A stretch of 64,000 bases of DNA, from positions 310,001 through 374,000 of the forward strand of contig CAVTWD010000017.1 of the NCBI GenBank assembly GCA_963738325.1, in the 5' to 3' direction. The translations under genes and the position numbers were made by a program. This DNA comes from CAVTWD01 sp963738325. GTDB taxonomy: Bacteria > Actinomycetota > Acidimicrobiia > Acidimicrobiales > Ilumatobacteraceae. Below are positions 50,773-58,554 of this stretch, in pieces; position 1 is the stretch's first letter; each line of letters begins with the position of its first letter. Below the pieces are notes generated by a model, which was not told the origin of the DNA, searched no databases, and worked only from the letters and a program-made list of their open reading frames with translations.

Positions 50773-50834
50773 ATGACCGACGAGCACGACGACCGCCAGC
50801 CGTTATGGCTGCGATGACCGACGTGCCGCGATGA
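50773..50834 (+). promoter_or_regulatory. Two chained micro-frames leading into the HTH gene
   Basis: GAAGGAG precedes ATG 50773, which opens a 14-residue frame (MTDEHDDRQPLWLR). Its TGA overlaps ATG 50814 of a 6-residue frame (MTDVPR). That TGA in turn overlaps ATG 50831 of the helix-turn-helix gene. The only good ribosome-binding site is the first one, so translation of the regulator may depend on reinitiation. Confidence 0.5.
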
Positions 50835-51442
50835 GAGACGACCACGGCTTCTTCGCCGTCGACCGTGCCGCGATGCGACGCGCGATGCAGGAGCTCGACG
50901 ACGGCCGCACGTTCGGGTTCTTCCTCGCGCTCACGATCGACGCCAACGGTCGCGCATTCCCGAGCGGGAGCCCACGAGAGATCGCCGCCTACTTCGCACT
51001 GTCGGTTAAGGGGGTCACGGCGATGCTCACCGCGCTCGACGATCGAGGGTGGATCGACTGGGTCAAGCCGACCAACCAGTACGCCGACGGCCGCCTCAAC
51101 ATCGTCCGCGATCTGGAACGTGCCCGCCCCGAAACCGGCCGCGGCAACCGAGTTGCCGGCACCCGTGCCTCGACTCGTGCCGACGCCCTGCCGACGCCGG
51201 AATCGGTCGAAGCATCCTGGGGAAACGAGCACAACAAAGAACAGAGAACAGAGAACAGAGAACATCCTCCTCCTGCTCCTGCTGCTTACTCTCATCTCGC
51301 GCGACTGTCGGCCGAGGAGGAGGAGCAGCAGCAGCAGCAGCGAAGAACCTCGTCGAACGGCCCGAGGAGCGGCGCCGCTGACCCGCAGCCGCTGACCAAG
51401 AACCTCGACGAGTGGGCACGCCGGCTCGGGGAGCCGTCGTGA
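50831..51442 (+). CDS. Winged helix-turn-helix protein of phage replication/regulation type
   Basis: 203 aa. Residues about 25-95 (GRTFGFFLALTIDANGRAFP; SPREIAAYFALSVKGVTAML; TALDDRGWIDWVKPTNQYAD) form a winged helix of the kind found in phage replication-initiation and regulatory proteins. A low-complexity linker follows, rich in Glu, Gln and Pro and built partly on a 7-base tandem repeat. A conserved end, LTKNLDEWARRLGEPS, closes it. The next gene's GTG overlaps the TGA. DNA binding is likely; the precise role is unknown. Confidence 0.65.
   Translation: MRDDHGFFAVDRAAMRRAMQELDDGRTFGFFLALTIDANGRAFPSGSPREIAAYFALSVKGVTAMLTALDDRGWIDWVKPTNQYADGRLNIVRDLERARPETGRGNRVAGTRASTRADALPTPESVEASWGNEHNKEQRTENREHPPPAPAAYSHLARLSAEEEEQQQQQRRTSSNGPRSGAADPQPLTKNLDEWARRLGEPS
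51238..51270 (+). repeat. Heptamer microsatellite (AGAACAG), 4.7 copies
   Basis: Perfect tandem AGAACAG units lie inside the linker of the helix-turn-helix protein, followed by CTCCTCCTG- and GAGGAGCAG-type runs to about 51345. Since 7 is not a multiple of 3, gain or loss of one unit would shift the frame and change the protein's end. Confidence 0.95.
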
Positions 51443-51670
51443 TCGACGACAGCCGCCGCCACCTGACCATCGCCGTCGAGGAACTGCTCGACACCGCCAA
51501 CCGACGCGGAGATCGTCTCGCACGCTCCCGACTGCCCGCACCCCGGCGAACGCTGCCTCGCTCACGCCGTCCTCGGGGCGTTCGAGATCGAGCACGCCGA
51601 CTCGGTCTCCGACGACGTCACCCGCATCGTGCGCCGCTGGCTGATCGCCCGACAGATCCCCGTCCCATGA
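51439..51670 (+). CDS. Small hypothetical protein with a Cys/His motif; one frameshift
   Basis: From GTG 51439: MIDDSRRHLTIAVEELLDTA. After a frame change near 51505 it continues AEIVSHAPDCPHPGERCLAH, AVLGAFEIEHADSVSDDVTR and RRWLIARQIPVP. The C-x-H-x4-C-x2-H cluster could bind zinc. The stop overlaps the next ATG (ATGA), which supports the corrected frame over the uncorrected one that runs on to 52029. Function unknown. Confidence 0.5.
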
Positions 51671-52029
51671 CCGTCGCACCGACACCGAGCCGCCACGTGT
51701 TCAACGTCGTCCCTCGCCGCATCCCGCTCGCCCTCACCGCGCTCGACGCCGCCGCCGATGGCACGCTCGTCGACCTCAGCGCGCTCGACGCCGCCGGGCG
51801 CAGCCGGATCCACTCGCGCCGCGCCCGACGTGCCGCCGGGGTCGAGCTCATTTGCAAGCACTGCCGCGCCAGCGCGTACCCGCGACGCACTCCGCGCTCG
51901 CGGCAGGCGTGGTTCGTCACGCCGCTCGACCGGGTGCGGTGCGGCCACTCGCTCACGTCGCCCTGGCCCCGACGGCCTCATCCGCTGCTCGTACTGCGGG
52001 CTCGTGCTCGACGAGGAGAACCCCAATGA
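51667..52029 (+). CDS. Hypothetical protein with possible zinc ribbon; likely frameshift at the 3' end
   Basis: MTVAPTPSRHVFNVVPRRIP, LALTALDAAADGTLVDLSAL, then RAAGVELICKHCRASAYPRR and QAWFVTPLDRVRCGHSLTSP. The uncorrected frame ends in Arg-rich sequence at 52029. Changing frame near 51962 gives GPDGLIRCSYCGLVLDEENP, so a CxxC...CxxC zinc ribbon is probable, but then no stop occurs before the next gene. An end near 52025 with a second slip, or a fusion, are both possible. Confidence 0.45.
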   Translation: MTVAPTPSRHVFNVVPRRIPLALTALDAAADGTLVDLSALDAAGRSRIHSRRARRAAGVELICKHCRASAYPRRTPRSRQAWFVTPLDRVRCGHSLTSPWPRRPHPLLVLRARARRGEPQ

Positions 52030-52054
52030 CCGACCCGAACGAGAGGAGATCGCC

Positions 52055-52438
52055 ATGACCTCTGACCGCCAAGCGAGTGCCCTAACCCCGGCACCCACCC
52101 AAGCCAGCGAAGGAGAAGCCATGAACGAGCCCGACGCCCTCTTCGACGCGAACGCCTACGGGCCGGCAACACCGAGGCGCCAGCCGACGCCACCCCGACC
52201 ACTCATGCTCAACGACGGGCGCTGGGTTCTGCTCGCCTGGCCGAACCGAGCACCCACGACCGAAGCACACCTTGTGAGCCACCGCATCGAGGCCGGCCTA
52301 TCCGCGGGCGCCGTGGTCACCGCGTGCCGCCAGAGGGCCCGAGCGATCACGCTGGAGCCCGAGCGTCACATACTGGCCTGCCCGCGCTGCCTCGAGCTCG
52401 CCGACTGCACCCTCCAACTCACCAACGAAAGGACATGA
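52055..52438 (+). CDS. Hypothetical protein, element gene
   Basis: 127 aa from ATG 52055, with GAGAGGAG upstream. MTSDRQASALTPAPTQASEG, DALFDANAYGPATPRRQPTP, then MLNDGRWVLLAWPNRAPTTE and HILACPRCLELADCTLQLTN, where CPRC...C may bind metal. It is co-directional and overlaps the next gene by 4 bp. No family is recognised. Confidence 0.55.
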   Translation: MTSDRQASALTPAPTQASEGEAMNEPDALFDANAYGPATPRRQPTPPRPLMLNDGRWVLLAWPNRAPTTEAHLVSHRIEAGLSAGAVVTACRQRARAITLEPERHILACPRCLELADCTLQLTNERT

Positions 52439-53049
52439 CCATGACCCGCAACCGCCCGACCGAGCTCGTCGCCGTCGGTGAGCTCCCGCGCCTCGAGGTC
52501 GAAGTGCTCGCCGACGGCCTGATCTGCCACCCGTCGAGCGGGATGCTGTACCGGCCGGCGTCGATCTCGGATCATCCCGTCGCGGAGTACTGGGATGGCG
52601 ACTCCTTCATCCGGCTTGCCTTGCCGGCTCCCGGCCAGCCCCGCTCGCTCGCCCAATGGCAGACGCGGCGAGCCGAATCGGCTCGGGTCGCAGCCGAGGA
52701 GGCCGAGACGCGCCGGCGCCGCCTCACTTCGACGCGTGTCCCGGTGAGTCTCACCTGGGTTGAGGGCCGGCCGCTGCCGACGCTCGCGGAGGCGTATCGG
52801 ATCCTGCTGGCCGAGGAGGCGCTCGTCGAGGTCGACGAGAGCGGTCGTCGCTTGCGGGTCAACTTGTCGCCGTGGGCCAGTGCCACCTGCATCTTCGGTT
52901 CGTTATCGGTGCTCCCGATCGCGGAGGCTCGTCTGCGCGACGCTGTGCGGGTGCTGTACTGCGCTGAGCGCATCGTCGTCGAGCTCCTCGCCGCCGGCGA
53001 GGCGCTACCCGACGTGGAGATCACCCCGACCGGGGAGCCGATCCGATGA
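52435..53049 (+). CDS. Hypothetical protein, element gene
   Basis: 204 aa from ATG 52435 (ATGA overlap). MTMTRNRPTELVAVGELPRL, LADGLICHPSSGMLYRPASI, a charged helix (RAESARVAAEEAETRRRRLT), then LPTLAEAYRILLAEEALVEV and IAEARLRDAVRVLYCAERIV. A conventional globular composition with a coiled middle. I do not recognise it. Confidence 0.6.
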   Translation: MTMTRNRPTELVAVGELPRLEVEVLADGLICHPSSGMLYRPASISDHPVAEYWDGDSFIRLALPAPGQPRSLAQWQTRRAESARVAAEEAETRRRRLTSTRVPVSLTWVEGRPLPTLAEAYRILLAEEALVEVDESGRRLRVNLSPWASATCIFGSLSVLPIAEARLRDAVRVLYCAERIVVELLAAGEALPDVEITPTGEPIR

Positions 53050-53261
53050 GCGCCGTCGATCTGGCCGCCGAGCTCCAGGAGGAGCCGTGGTTGGCGGCGT
53101 ACTTTCGCGAGGGCGACACGAGCCTCGCCAACGCTCGGCTCCGTCGGCGCACCGCGCAGGAGGACTACCTGCGCCGCGCCGGCGACGTCCCTCACCGCGG
53201 CCACCGTGGCGACGTCATCTACACGAGCGTGGACGGCCCGGCCGACGACGACGAGCCATGA
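53046..53261 (+). CDS. Small hypothetical protein before the prohead protease
   Basis: 71 aa: MSAVDLAAELQEEPWLAAYF, REGDTSLANARLRRRTAQED, then VPHRGHRGDVIYTSVDGPAD. It overlaps both neighbours by 4 bp, a strictly coupled arrangement typical of phage gene strings. No motif is recognised. Confidence 0.6.
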   Translation: MSAVDLAAELQEEPWLAAYFREGDTSLANARLRRRTAQEDYLRRAGDVPHRGHRGDVIYTSVDGPADDDEP

Positions 53262-53873
53262 GCGCCGTCCTCGAGGCCACGGCGACGCGTCGGTTCCTGG
53301 TCGGGACAGCCGTGCCCTACGACCGGGGGACGAGGCTCTACGACGATGCGAGCAAGGGCGTCATCGAGGAACGGTTCGATGACCGTTCCTGGCGGAGCCT
53401 CGACCCTGGCGGCGAGGTCATCCCGCTTCTCGTTCACCACGACGCCTCCCGGCCGATCGGGCGGATCACCCGCGTCCGGCACGAGCCCGAGGGTCTGCGC
53501 GTCGAGGCGCGTCTGGGCCGCGTCCCCTGACGAGCTCCTCGGGATCAGCGCCCGTATCGACGCAGGCGTCCAGCGCGGCCTGAGCATCGGCGCGCTCGCG
53601 AACCGGTCGGCGGATGTGTGGACGCGCTCCGCGTCGAACGGCCTGCCCCGAGTACTGCGCCGCGACTGCCAACTCATCGAGATCAGCTTGGTCACCTGGC
53701 CGGCCTTCTCCGCAGCGCAAGTCCTCGAGCTCCGCTCCCGCTCGATCGGCCGGGCCGACGCTGTCGCGGCCGAGCTCGAAGCCCTCGAGCGGCGCCGCGC
53801 CGCACGCCGTCTCGACGACCGACTCGCCCGTCTCGGCGTCCGCCCGACACGCGCCATGCTCGCACCACGCTGA
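53258..53873 (+). CDS. HK97-family prohead protease; one frameshift
   Basis: About 204 aa. MSAVLEATATRRFLVGTAVP, KGVIEERFDDRSWRSLDPGG and VIPLLVHHDASRPIGRITRV place the catalytic His in VHHD. After a one-base slip near 53525 follow DELLGISARIDAGVQRGLSI (catalytic Ser region GLSIG), LIEISLVTWPAFSAAQVLEL and a helical tail. The S78 protease matures capsid precursors, so this part of the element is phage-derived. No capsid or portal gene follows: the next gene is on the other strand and metabolic. It is orphaned, or the element uses a helper's capsid. Confidence 0.75.
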
Positions 53874-54062
53874 GCGTTCGCTCACAGCGCGACTCGCCCC
53901 CGCCCCCGCGCTGCGGTCGCCGGCATCGACGTCCGCCGCGCCGACGACTGCGTTCAGAAAGCGTTCGAGGTGCCCGACTCGCGACAGATCGGGCAATCTG
54001 TGCGGGTTCGGCGAACCCGTGCACTCCGGTAGGTCCGAGCTGTTGTCCTATAGCCGGACGAG

Positions 54063-54554
54063 TTACGGAAGCGGAACTCTTGCGTCGTTGGTCGGGTCGA
54101 GAATGACGATCGGGATCTCGCGTGAGGTACTCCGCTGGTACGCGTCGTAACGGCCGTGGGTTCCGGGGTGAAGGAGCGGCGCGAGCCCGCGGTTGTGACG
54201 GTTGACGAGAGGCCAAAGCCGCGCCCGCTCGTCAGCCGTTGCGACTCTCGCCGTCGCCGCCCACTGTCGTCTCCCGACTTGAACGCGTACGTCTGGTTCA
54301 GTCCGGAGATTCGCCAGCCACCCCGGGCCGTGATTGCTGCCACCATTGGATGCGACGACCACCCACGACGATCCGTCCTTGTAGTAGATCAACGCATTCG
54401 TGCGCTGGCGACCCGTGCGACGCCCGAGCGTGGTCAACAGCAGCGAGGTCCTGCCGATCAGCCTCTTCCCGATCCAGCCACGGGTCCCCCGATAGATGGC
54501 CTGATGCAGGCGCAGCACCGGCGTCACGACAAGCGCTGACGGAACGCGATCCAT
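54063..54554 (-). CDS. Nitroreductase/deazaflavin (F420)-dependent family protein, Ddn-like
   Basis: 163 aa from ATG 54554, with GGAGG 4 bases upstream. The family pattern is clear: RLIGRTSLLLTTLGRRTGRQ, RTNALIYYKDGSSWVVVASN, GGSNHGPGWLANLRTEPDVR and VQVGRRQWAATARVAT. RxTPLxY-type strand spacing and the NxGxxxxPxWxxNL block are the cofactor-binding features of Ddn-like proteins. A native role in quinone or xenobiotic reduction is typical. It looks like a chromosomal-type gene carried in the element. Confidence 0.88.
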   Translation of the reverse strand: MDRVPSALVVTPVLRLHQAIYRGTRGWIGKRLIGRTSLLLTTLGRRTGRQRTNALIYYKDGSSWVVVASNGGSNHGPGWLANLRTEPDVRVQVGRRQWAATARVATADERARLWPLVNRHNRGLAPLLHPGTHGRYDAYQRSTSREIPIVILDPTNDARVPLP

Positions 54555-54623
54555 CGAGCCTCCGAGATCACAGCATGGAGGCGGCAAAACTACTCGCGAT
54601 GCACCGAACGGTACGTTGCGCCT

Positions 54624-55208
54624 GTGAACTCAGTGGCAGCGACACCACCGGTCCTGCGTTGGATCGTGGCGGCTACGGCGGCCATCTGGGTGATCGGGGA
54701 GTTGCGCCAGAGCATCACTCGCCGACCCGAGGCAGTCAGCGCCAGCTGGGGGAGCGAGGTTCTCTTTCGGCTGCTCATCGGGCTTGGAGCACTCGGTGCG
54801 GGCATGCTGGCGGGGGTGACGCGGTCGGCAACGATCCGGCCCACTGCCGTTGCTGAGTGGATCGGGCTCGTGCTGTTCTGGTCCGGCATCTCCTTGCGGC
54901 TTTGGAGTTTTCACACACTGGGCCGGTACTTCACCTTCACCGTCCAAACGAGCCGTGATCAGCCCGTGATCGTCGACGGGCCTTATCGATTGATCCGCCA
55001 CCCCAGCTATGCCGGACTGCTCCTCGTCATCATGGCTGTCGGCCTGTTCATCGGGAACTGGTGGTCGCTCGTATGCCTCACCGGAACCATTACAGGCGGG
55101 CTCGTGTTCCGCATCCGAGTCGAGGAGCGCGCACTCACCCGGAACCTCGGCGACCGCTATCTCAGCTACGCGGCAACGCACAAACGGCTGGTGCCCTTCA
55201 TCTGGTGA
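54624..55208 (+). CDS. Isoprenylcysteine carboxyl methyltransferase (ICMT)-family membrane protein
   Basis: 194 aa from GTG 54624. Helices near the N-terminus (LRWIVAATAAIWVIGELRQS; LLIGLGALGAGMLAGV) are followed by IGLVLFWSGISLRLWSFHTL, GRYFTFTVQTSRDQPVIVDG and the signature GPYRLIRHPSYAGLLLVIMA. A C-terminal VEERALTRNLGDRYLSYAAT forms the cofactor-side RxEExxL region. Bacterial members methylate small membrane-associated acceptors, mostly undefined. It diverges from the Ddn-like gene across 69 bp. Confidence 0.88.
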   Translation: MNSVAATPPVLRWIVAATAAIWVIGELRQSITRRPEAVSASWGSEVLFRLLIGLGALGAGMLAGVTRSATIRPTAVAEWIGLVLFWSGISLRLWSFHTLGRYFTFTVQTSRDQPVIVDGPYRLIRHPSYAGLLLVIMAVGLFIGNWWSLVCLTGTITGGLVFRIRVEERALTRNLGDRYLSYAATHKRLVPFIW

Positions 55209-55275
55209 AGACGGCCGCTCAGAACTGCCGATCGGCGCTGTCGCTCAATCGTGCGAACGTTGTCTGACGCGGCAA

Positions 55276-55521
55276 TCAGGCCGGCACGGACGTCCGCCGC
55301 GCCGACCGTGCCAGCGCCGCCCGCTCCGCGGCGGTGAGCCCGCCCCGCACTCCGAAGCGCGGCCCGTCGACCTCGAGCGCATCGGTCAGACACTCGCCGC
55401 AAACCGGACACGACCGGCACACCGCCTTCGCCACCGCCACCGCCATCTGGTCGCCCTGCGCCGGGAACCAGAGCCGGGTGTCCCGCCCACGACACGCCGC
55501 CTCGTCCAGCCACGAGCTCAT
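55276..55521 (-). CDS. WhiB-family iron-sulfur transcription factor
   Basis: 81 aa. Four Cys occur as EAACRGRDTRLWFPAQ...AVCRSCPVCGECLTDAL, the [4Fe-4S] set C...CxxCxxxxxC with the CxxC pair shifted by one. FGVRGGLTAAERAALAR supplies the GVWGG-type turn (here GVRGG) and the C-terminal basic part. WhiB proteins are confined to actinobacteria and their phages and control gene expression with sigma factors. The ATG overlaps the stop of the upstream HTH gene, forming a two-gene regulatory unit. Confidence 0.9.
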   Translation of the reverse strand: MSSWLDEAACRGRDTRLWFPAQGDQMAVAVAKAVCRSCPVCGECLTDALEVDGPRFGVRGGLTAAERAALARSARRTSVPA

Positions 55522-55892
55522 GCCAGCCGGGCGAGCGCGTCACGGACCGTCGAACGGATCCTCGAGCTCAGATCGCACCTGATCTTCTGCAACGTCGCCT
55601 TCGACACCCCCGACGCCTCCACGATCGCCTGACGAGTCCACCCCGCCGCACGCAGCTCGACCAGCCGCTGCGCCGACGACCGGGCGCTCACGAGCCAACA
55701 CGCCTCACCACCCCGCCGCACCTTCCGGGCGATCAGATACGTCCGGTCGTAGCGGCGCCGCGCCGACCGACACCGCCCGCACCGACACCCCGCCTGGAAC
55801 CCGGCCATCCCGTGCTCGCCCCGCTCGACCGCCGTCGACCGCGCCCGCCGCGAGTAGACGCGCCCAGCGCGGACCACGACCTCGGTGCGCAT
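55518..55892 (-). CDS. Putative DNA-binding protein with Cys-rich N-terminus and HTH
   Basis: 124 aa. HGMAGFQAGCRCGRCRSARR has a compact CxCxxC group, then RRYDRTYLIARKVRRGGEAC. A C-terminal helix-turn-helix is suggested by RLVELRAAGWTRQAIVEASG and VSKATLQKIRCDLSSRIRST. Such proteins accompany whiB genes in actinobacterial mobile DNA in my reading, but I cannot name the family. It probably regulates the element together with the WhiB protein. Confidence 0.65.
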   Translation of the reverse strand: MRTEVVVRAGRVYSRRARSTAVERGEHGMAGFQAGCRCGRCRSARRRYDRTYLIARKVRRGGEACWLVSARSSAQRLVELRAAGWTRQAIVEASGVSKATLQKIRCDLSSRIRSTVRDALARLA

Positions 55893-55951
55893 CGGAGACG
55901 ATCGTCGTCCCGACCTCCACGTTATGCAACGGGGCAGTCATACTCGGGCCG

Positions 55952-56194
55952 GTGCTGAACCACACATGGCGAGAACAGTGGGATCGCGTGCTGCGACGAC
56001 TCGAGGATGTGCGAGCCGTCTACCAAGGAGCCCCGGGCGGAACGATCTGGGCCACTGATGCGGTGCAGTCGTTCTTCGAGGCAGTCCACCACCTCAAGGA
56101 CTGGACCGGCAACGACTCTTCGATTCGGCTGACGCGAGACGACGGCGACAACCTGATCAACAGCGACCTGAATCCAGGACTCCTGACGCAATGA
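55952..56194 (+). pseudogene. 5' part of a hypothetical gene interrupted by an insertion sequence
   Basis: From GTG 55952: MLNHTWREQWDRVLRRLEDV, GGTIWATDAVQSFFEAVHHL, KDWTGNDSSIRLTRDDGDNL and INSDLN, then non-homologous codons to TGA 56194. The continuing half is found beyond the transposase at 58555-58839. Both halves have ordinary globular composition. The intact protein would be about 170 aa; function unknown. Confidence 0.7.
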
Positions 56195-56279
56195 GCTGAA
56201 AGCCTTGCAATACGAGGTGCTATCCACCACCTGCCGCTCCGTGCGGTCCATAATTGTTGAAGGGGTGTGAGACGGGGAG

Positions 56280-58550
56280 GTGGCGGTGGCGGCAGGCGGA
56301 GTGGCGGTGGGCAAGGGTTGTCCGATGCCGGTGCCGGTCGCCCCTTTCGGGTCCTCGCCCGTGTCGAGTGGGGTGGACCTGGTCGAGTCGGGCGAGGGTG
56401 GCGTGGTGTTCGTGTGGGGGATGGCGACGTGGTGTTGGCAGCCGGGGGATGTGGCGGGCCGGCGGCTGGCGGCGGTGCAGCTGATCGAGGCGGGCGCGGC
56501 CCGCGTCGGCGAGGTGGCTGTCGCCTTCGGCACCGATGATGTGACCCTGTGGCGCTGGCGCCGGGAGTACCGCGACGGCGGGGTGGCGGCGCTCGTCCCC
56601 GAGCGGCCCGGCCCCCGTGGGCCCTCCAAGCTGACCGAGGAGAAGGTGGCCGAGATACGCGGGCTGCGGGCCGAGGGGTTCTCGCGTGCCGAGATCGTCG
56701 AGCGTGCTGGGGTGGGTGCGGGGACGGTGTCGCGGGCGCTGGCCGGATCGGCACCGGCGCAGCCAGCGCCGGCGCGCGCCAGCGGGCTCGAGCCGCTGGC
56801 CCGCCCCGAACCCCGGGAGGCCGAACGTCAGGCGGCTCGGCGCGGCGAGCTGGCCGAGGCCGAGCCCCGCATCACCCCGGGGGCGTCGCTGCCGTTGGCC
56901 GGGGCGCTGGTCGTGCTGCCGGCTCTGGCGGTCACGGGCCTGCTCGACTGCGTCGAGGCGACCTACGGTCGGGCCAGGGCCGCCTTCTACGGGCTGCGCA
57001 GTCTGGTGCTCACCGTCGTGTTCGCTGCGCTGGTGGGCGAACCCCGGGCCGAGGGCCTCACCCGCGTCGACCCCGTCGACCTCGGCCGGCTGCTGGGCCT
57101 CGACCGGGCACCAGAGCCGAAGACCTTGCGCCGACGCATGGCCGCCCTCGCCTCCCGGTACAGGGCCGCCGAGCTGCTCGCCGCCCTGGCCCACCGCCAC
57201 GCCGCTGCCGACGCGGACGCGCTCGGAGTGCTCTACGTGGACGGTCACGTACGCGCCTACCACGGCAGGGCGAAGGTGGCCAAGGCGCACCTGGCCCGCC
57301 TGCGCCTGTCCATGCCCGCCGAGGTCGACACGTGGGTGGCCGACCGCAACGGCGACGGGCTGGTGGTGTTCTCGGCGCCGCCGGGGGCGTCGCTGGCCGC
57401 CGAGCTGCGCCGGGTCGCCGCCTGGGCACGCCAGCTCCTCGGCCCCGACCGTCGCCCCACCATCTGCTTCGACCGGGCCGGCTGGTCCCCGACGCTGTTC
57501 GCCGAGCTCTTCGCCTCGGGCTTCGACATCCTGACCTACCGCAAAGGCGCCAAGCCCCTCGAACCCCGCCGCGTGTTCGCCGAGCACACCTGCCAGTTAA
57601 CCGGCCAATCTGCCTCCCCCTTTCGGCGCGGTGATTGGCCGGTTGAACAGGCATTGTCCGGGCCCGAAGGGCGGACCAATCTCCGATTGGCCGGACAATT
57701 CGTCGACGACGCCGGCACCGAACACCGCTACCTTCTCGCCGACCGGCGGGTGCGCGTCCCCTACACCCAGAAGGGCCGGCGGCGCGCCTTCGCCTGCCGT
57801 CAGATCACCCGGCTCGACCCCGACAGCGGACACCAGACCCAGATCCTCACCACCCGCGCCGACCCCGACCCCGCCCCCCTGGCGCACGCCATGTTCAGCC
57901 GCTGGCGCCAGGAGAACTTCTTCCGCTACATGCGCGCCCACTTCGGCCTCGACGCCCTCGACGCCTACGACCTCGCCGACGACGACCCCACCCGCCTCGT
58001 CCCCAACCCCGCCCGGCGCGCCGCCGACGCCCGCGTCCGCGACGCCCGACGAGTCCTGGAAGCAGCCGAAGCCGAAGAAGGCCGCGCCACCCTCGACGGT
58101 CGACGCGACAAGACAGCCGCCGCCGAGATAGCCGCCGCCTTCGCCGCCGCCCGCACCCACCTCACCGAACTCGCAACCGCCGCCCGGGCCATCCCCGCCC
58201 GCGTCCCACTCGGCGACGCACACCCCGACGCCGCCCGCCTCGATCCCGAACGCAAACGCATCCACGACGCCATCCGCATGGCCACCTACAACGCTGAATC
58301 CGCACTCGCTCGCCTGCTCACCAACCACTACCCCCGCGCCGATGACGAGGCTCGCAGCCTGCTGCGTGAGATCTTCGCCAGCCCCGCCGACCTCGAGGTG
58401 ATCGGCGAAGAGTTGCACGTACGCGTCAAGCCTCTATCGGCACCCCGGCGGACACGGGCGCTCGCCGGCCTCTGCGACGACCTCACAACAACCGAAACGA
58501 CCTACCCCGGCACGAAGCTCCGCCTCGTCTACAGCGTCAAGCAGGCCTGA
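56280..58550 (+). CDS. DDE transposase, IS4/IS1634-like, with N-terminal helix-turn-helix
   Basis: 756 aa from GTG 56280; a later Met may be the true start. RRLAAVQLIEAGAARVGEVA and TLWRWRREYRDGGVAALVPE form a helix-turn-helix, with a second at FSRAEIVERAGVGAGTVSRA. The catalytic region shows VLYVDGHVRAYHG (first Asp), PTICFDRAGWSPTLFAELFA (second Asp) and MFSRWRQENFFRYMRAHFGL (Glu). That order fits IS4-group transposases such as IS1634. A C-terminal helical region follows. Between the second Asp and the Glu an in-frame palindromic insert (57599-57699) is present. The frame is intact, so the element may still be active. Confidence 0.82.
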   Translation: MAVAAGGVAVGKGCPMPVPVAPFGSSPVSSGVDLVESGEGGVVFVWGMATWCWQPGDVAGRRLAAVQLIEAGAARVGEVAVAFGTDDVTLWRWRREYRDGGVAALVPERPGPRGPSKLTEEKVAEIRGLRAEGFSRAEIVERAGVGAGTVSRALAGSAPAQPAPARASGLEPLARPEPREAERQAARRGELAEAEPRITPGASLPLAGALVVLPALAVTGLLDCVEATYGRARAAFYGLRSLVLTVVFAALVGEPRAEGLTRVDPVDLGRLLGLDRAPEPKTLRRRMAALASRYRAAELLAALAHRHAAADADALGVLYVDGHVRAYHGRAKVAKAHLARLRLSMPAEVDTWVADRNGDGLVVFSAPPGASLAAELRRVAAWARQLLGPDRRPTICFDRAGWSPTLFAELFASGFDILTYRKGAKPLEPRRVFAEHTCQLTGQSASPFRRGDWPVEQALSGPEGRTNLRLAGQFVDDAGTEHRYLLADRRVRVPYTQKGRRRAFACRQITRLDPDSGHQTQILTTRADPDPAPLAHAMFSRWRQENFFRYMRAHFGLDALDAYDLADDDPTRLVPNPARRAADARVRDARRVLEAAEAEEGRATLDGRRDKTAAAEIAAAFAAARTHLTELATAARAIPARVPLGDAHPDAARLDPERKRIHDAIRMATYNAESALARLLTNHYPRADDEARSLLREIFASPADLEVIGEELHVRVKPLSAPRRTRALAGLCDDLTTTETTYPGTKLRLVYSVKQA
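57599..57699. repeat. Palindromic mini-element inserted in frame in the transposase
   Basis: AACCGGCCAATC (57599-57610) pairs with GATTGGCCGGTT (57633-57644). ATTGTCCGG (57653-57661) pairs with CCGGACAAT (57691-57699). GATTGGCCGG appears again at 57685-57694. The two adjacent hairpins span about 101 bp, encode QLTGQSASPFRRGDWPVEQA and following residues, and keep the frame. They look like an inserted repeat rather than part of the catalytic fold. Confidence 0.7.
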
Positions 58551-58554
58551 CAAC

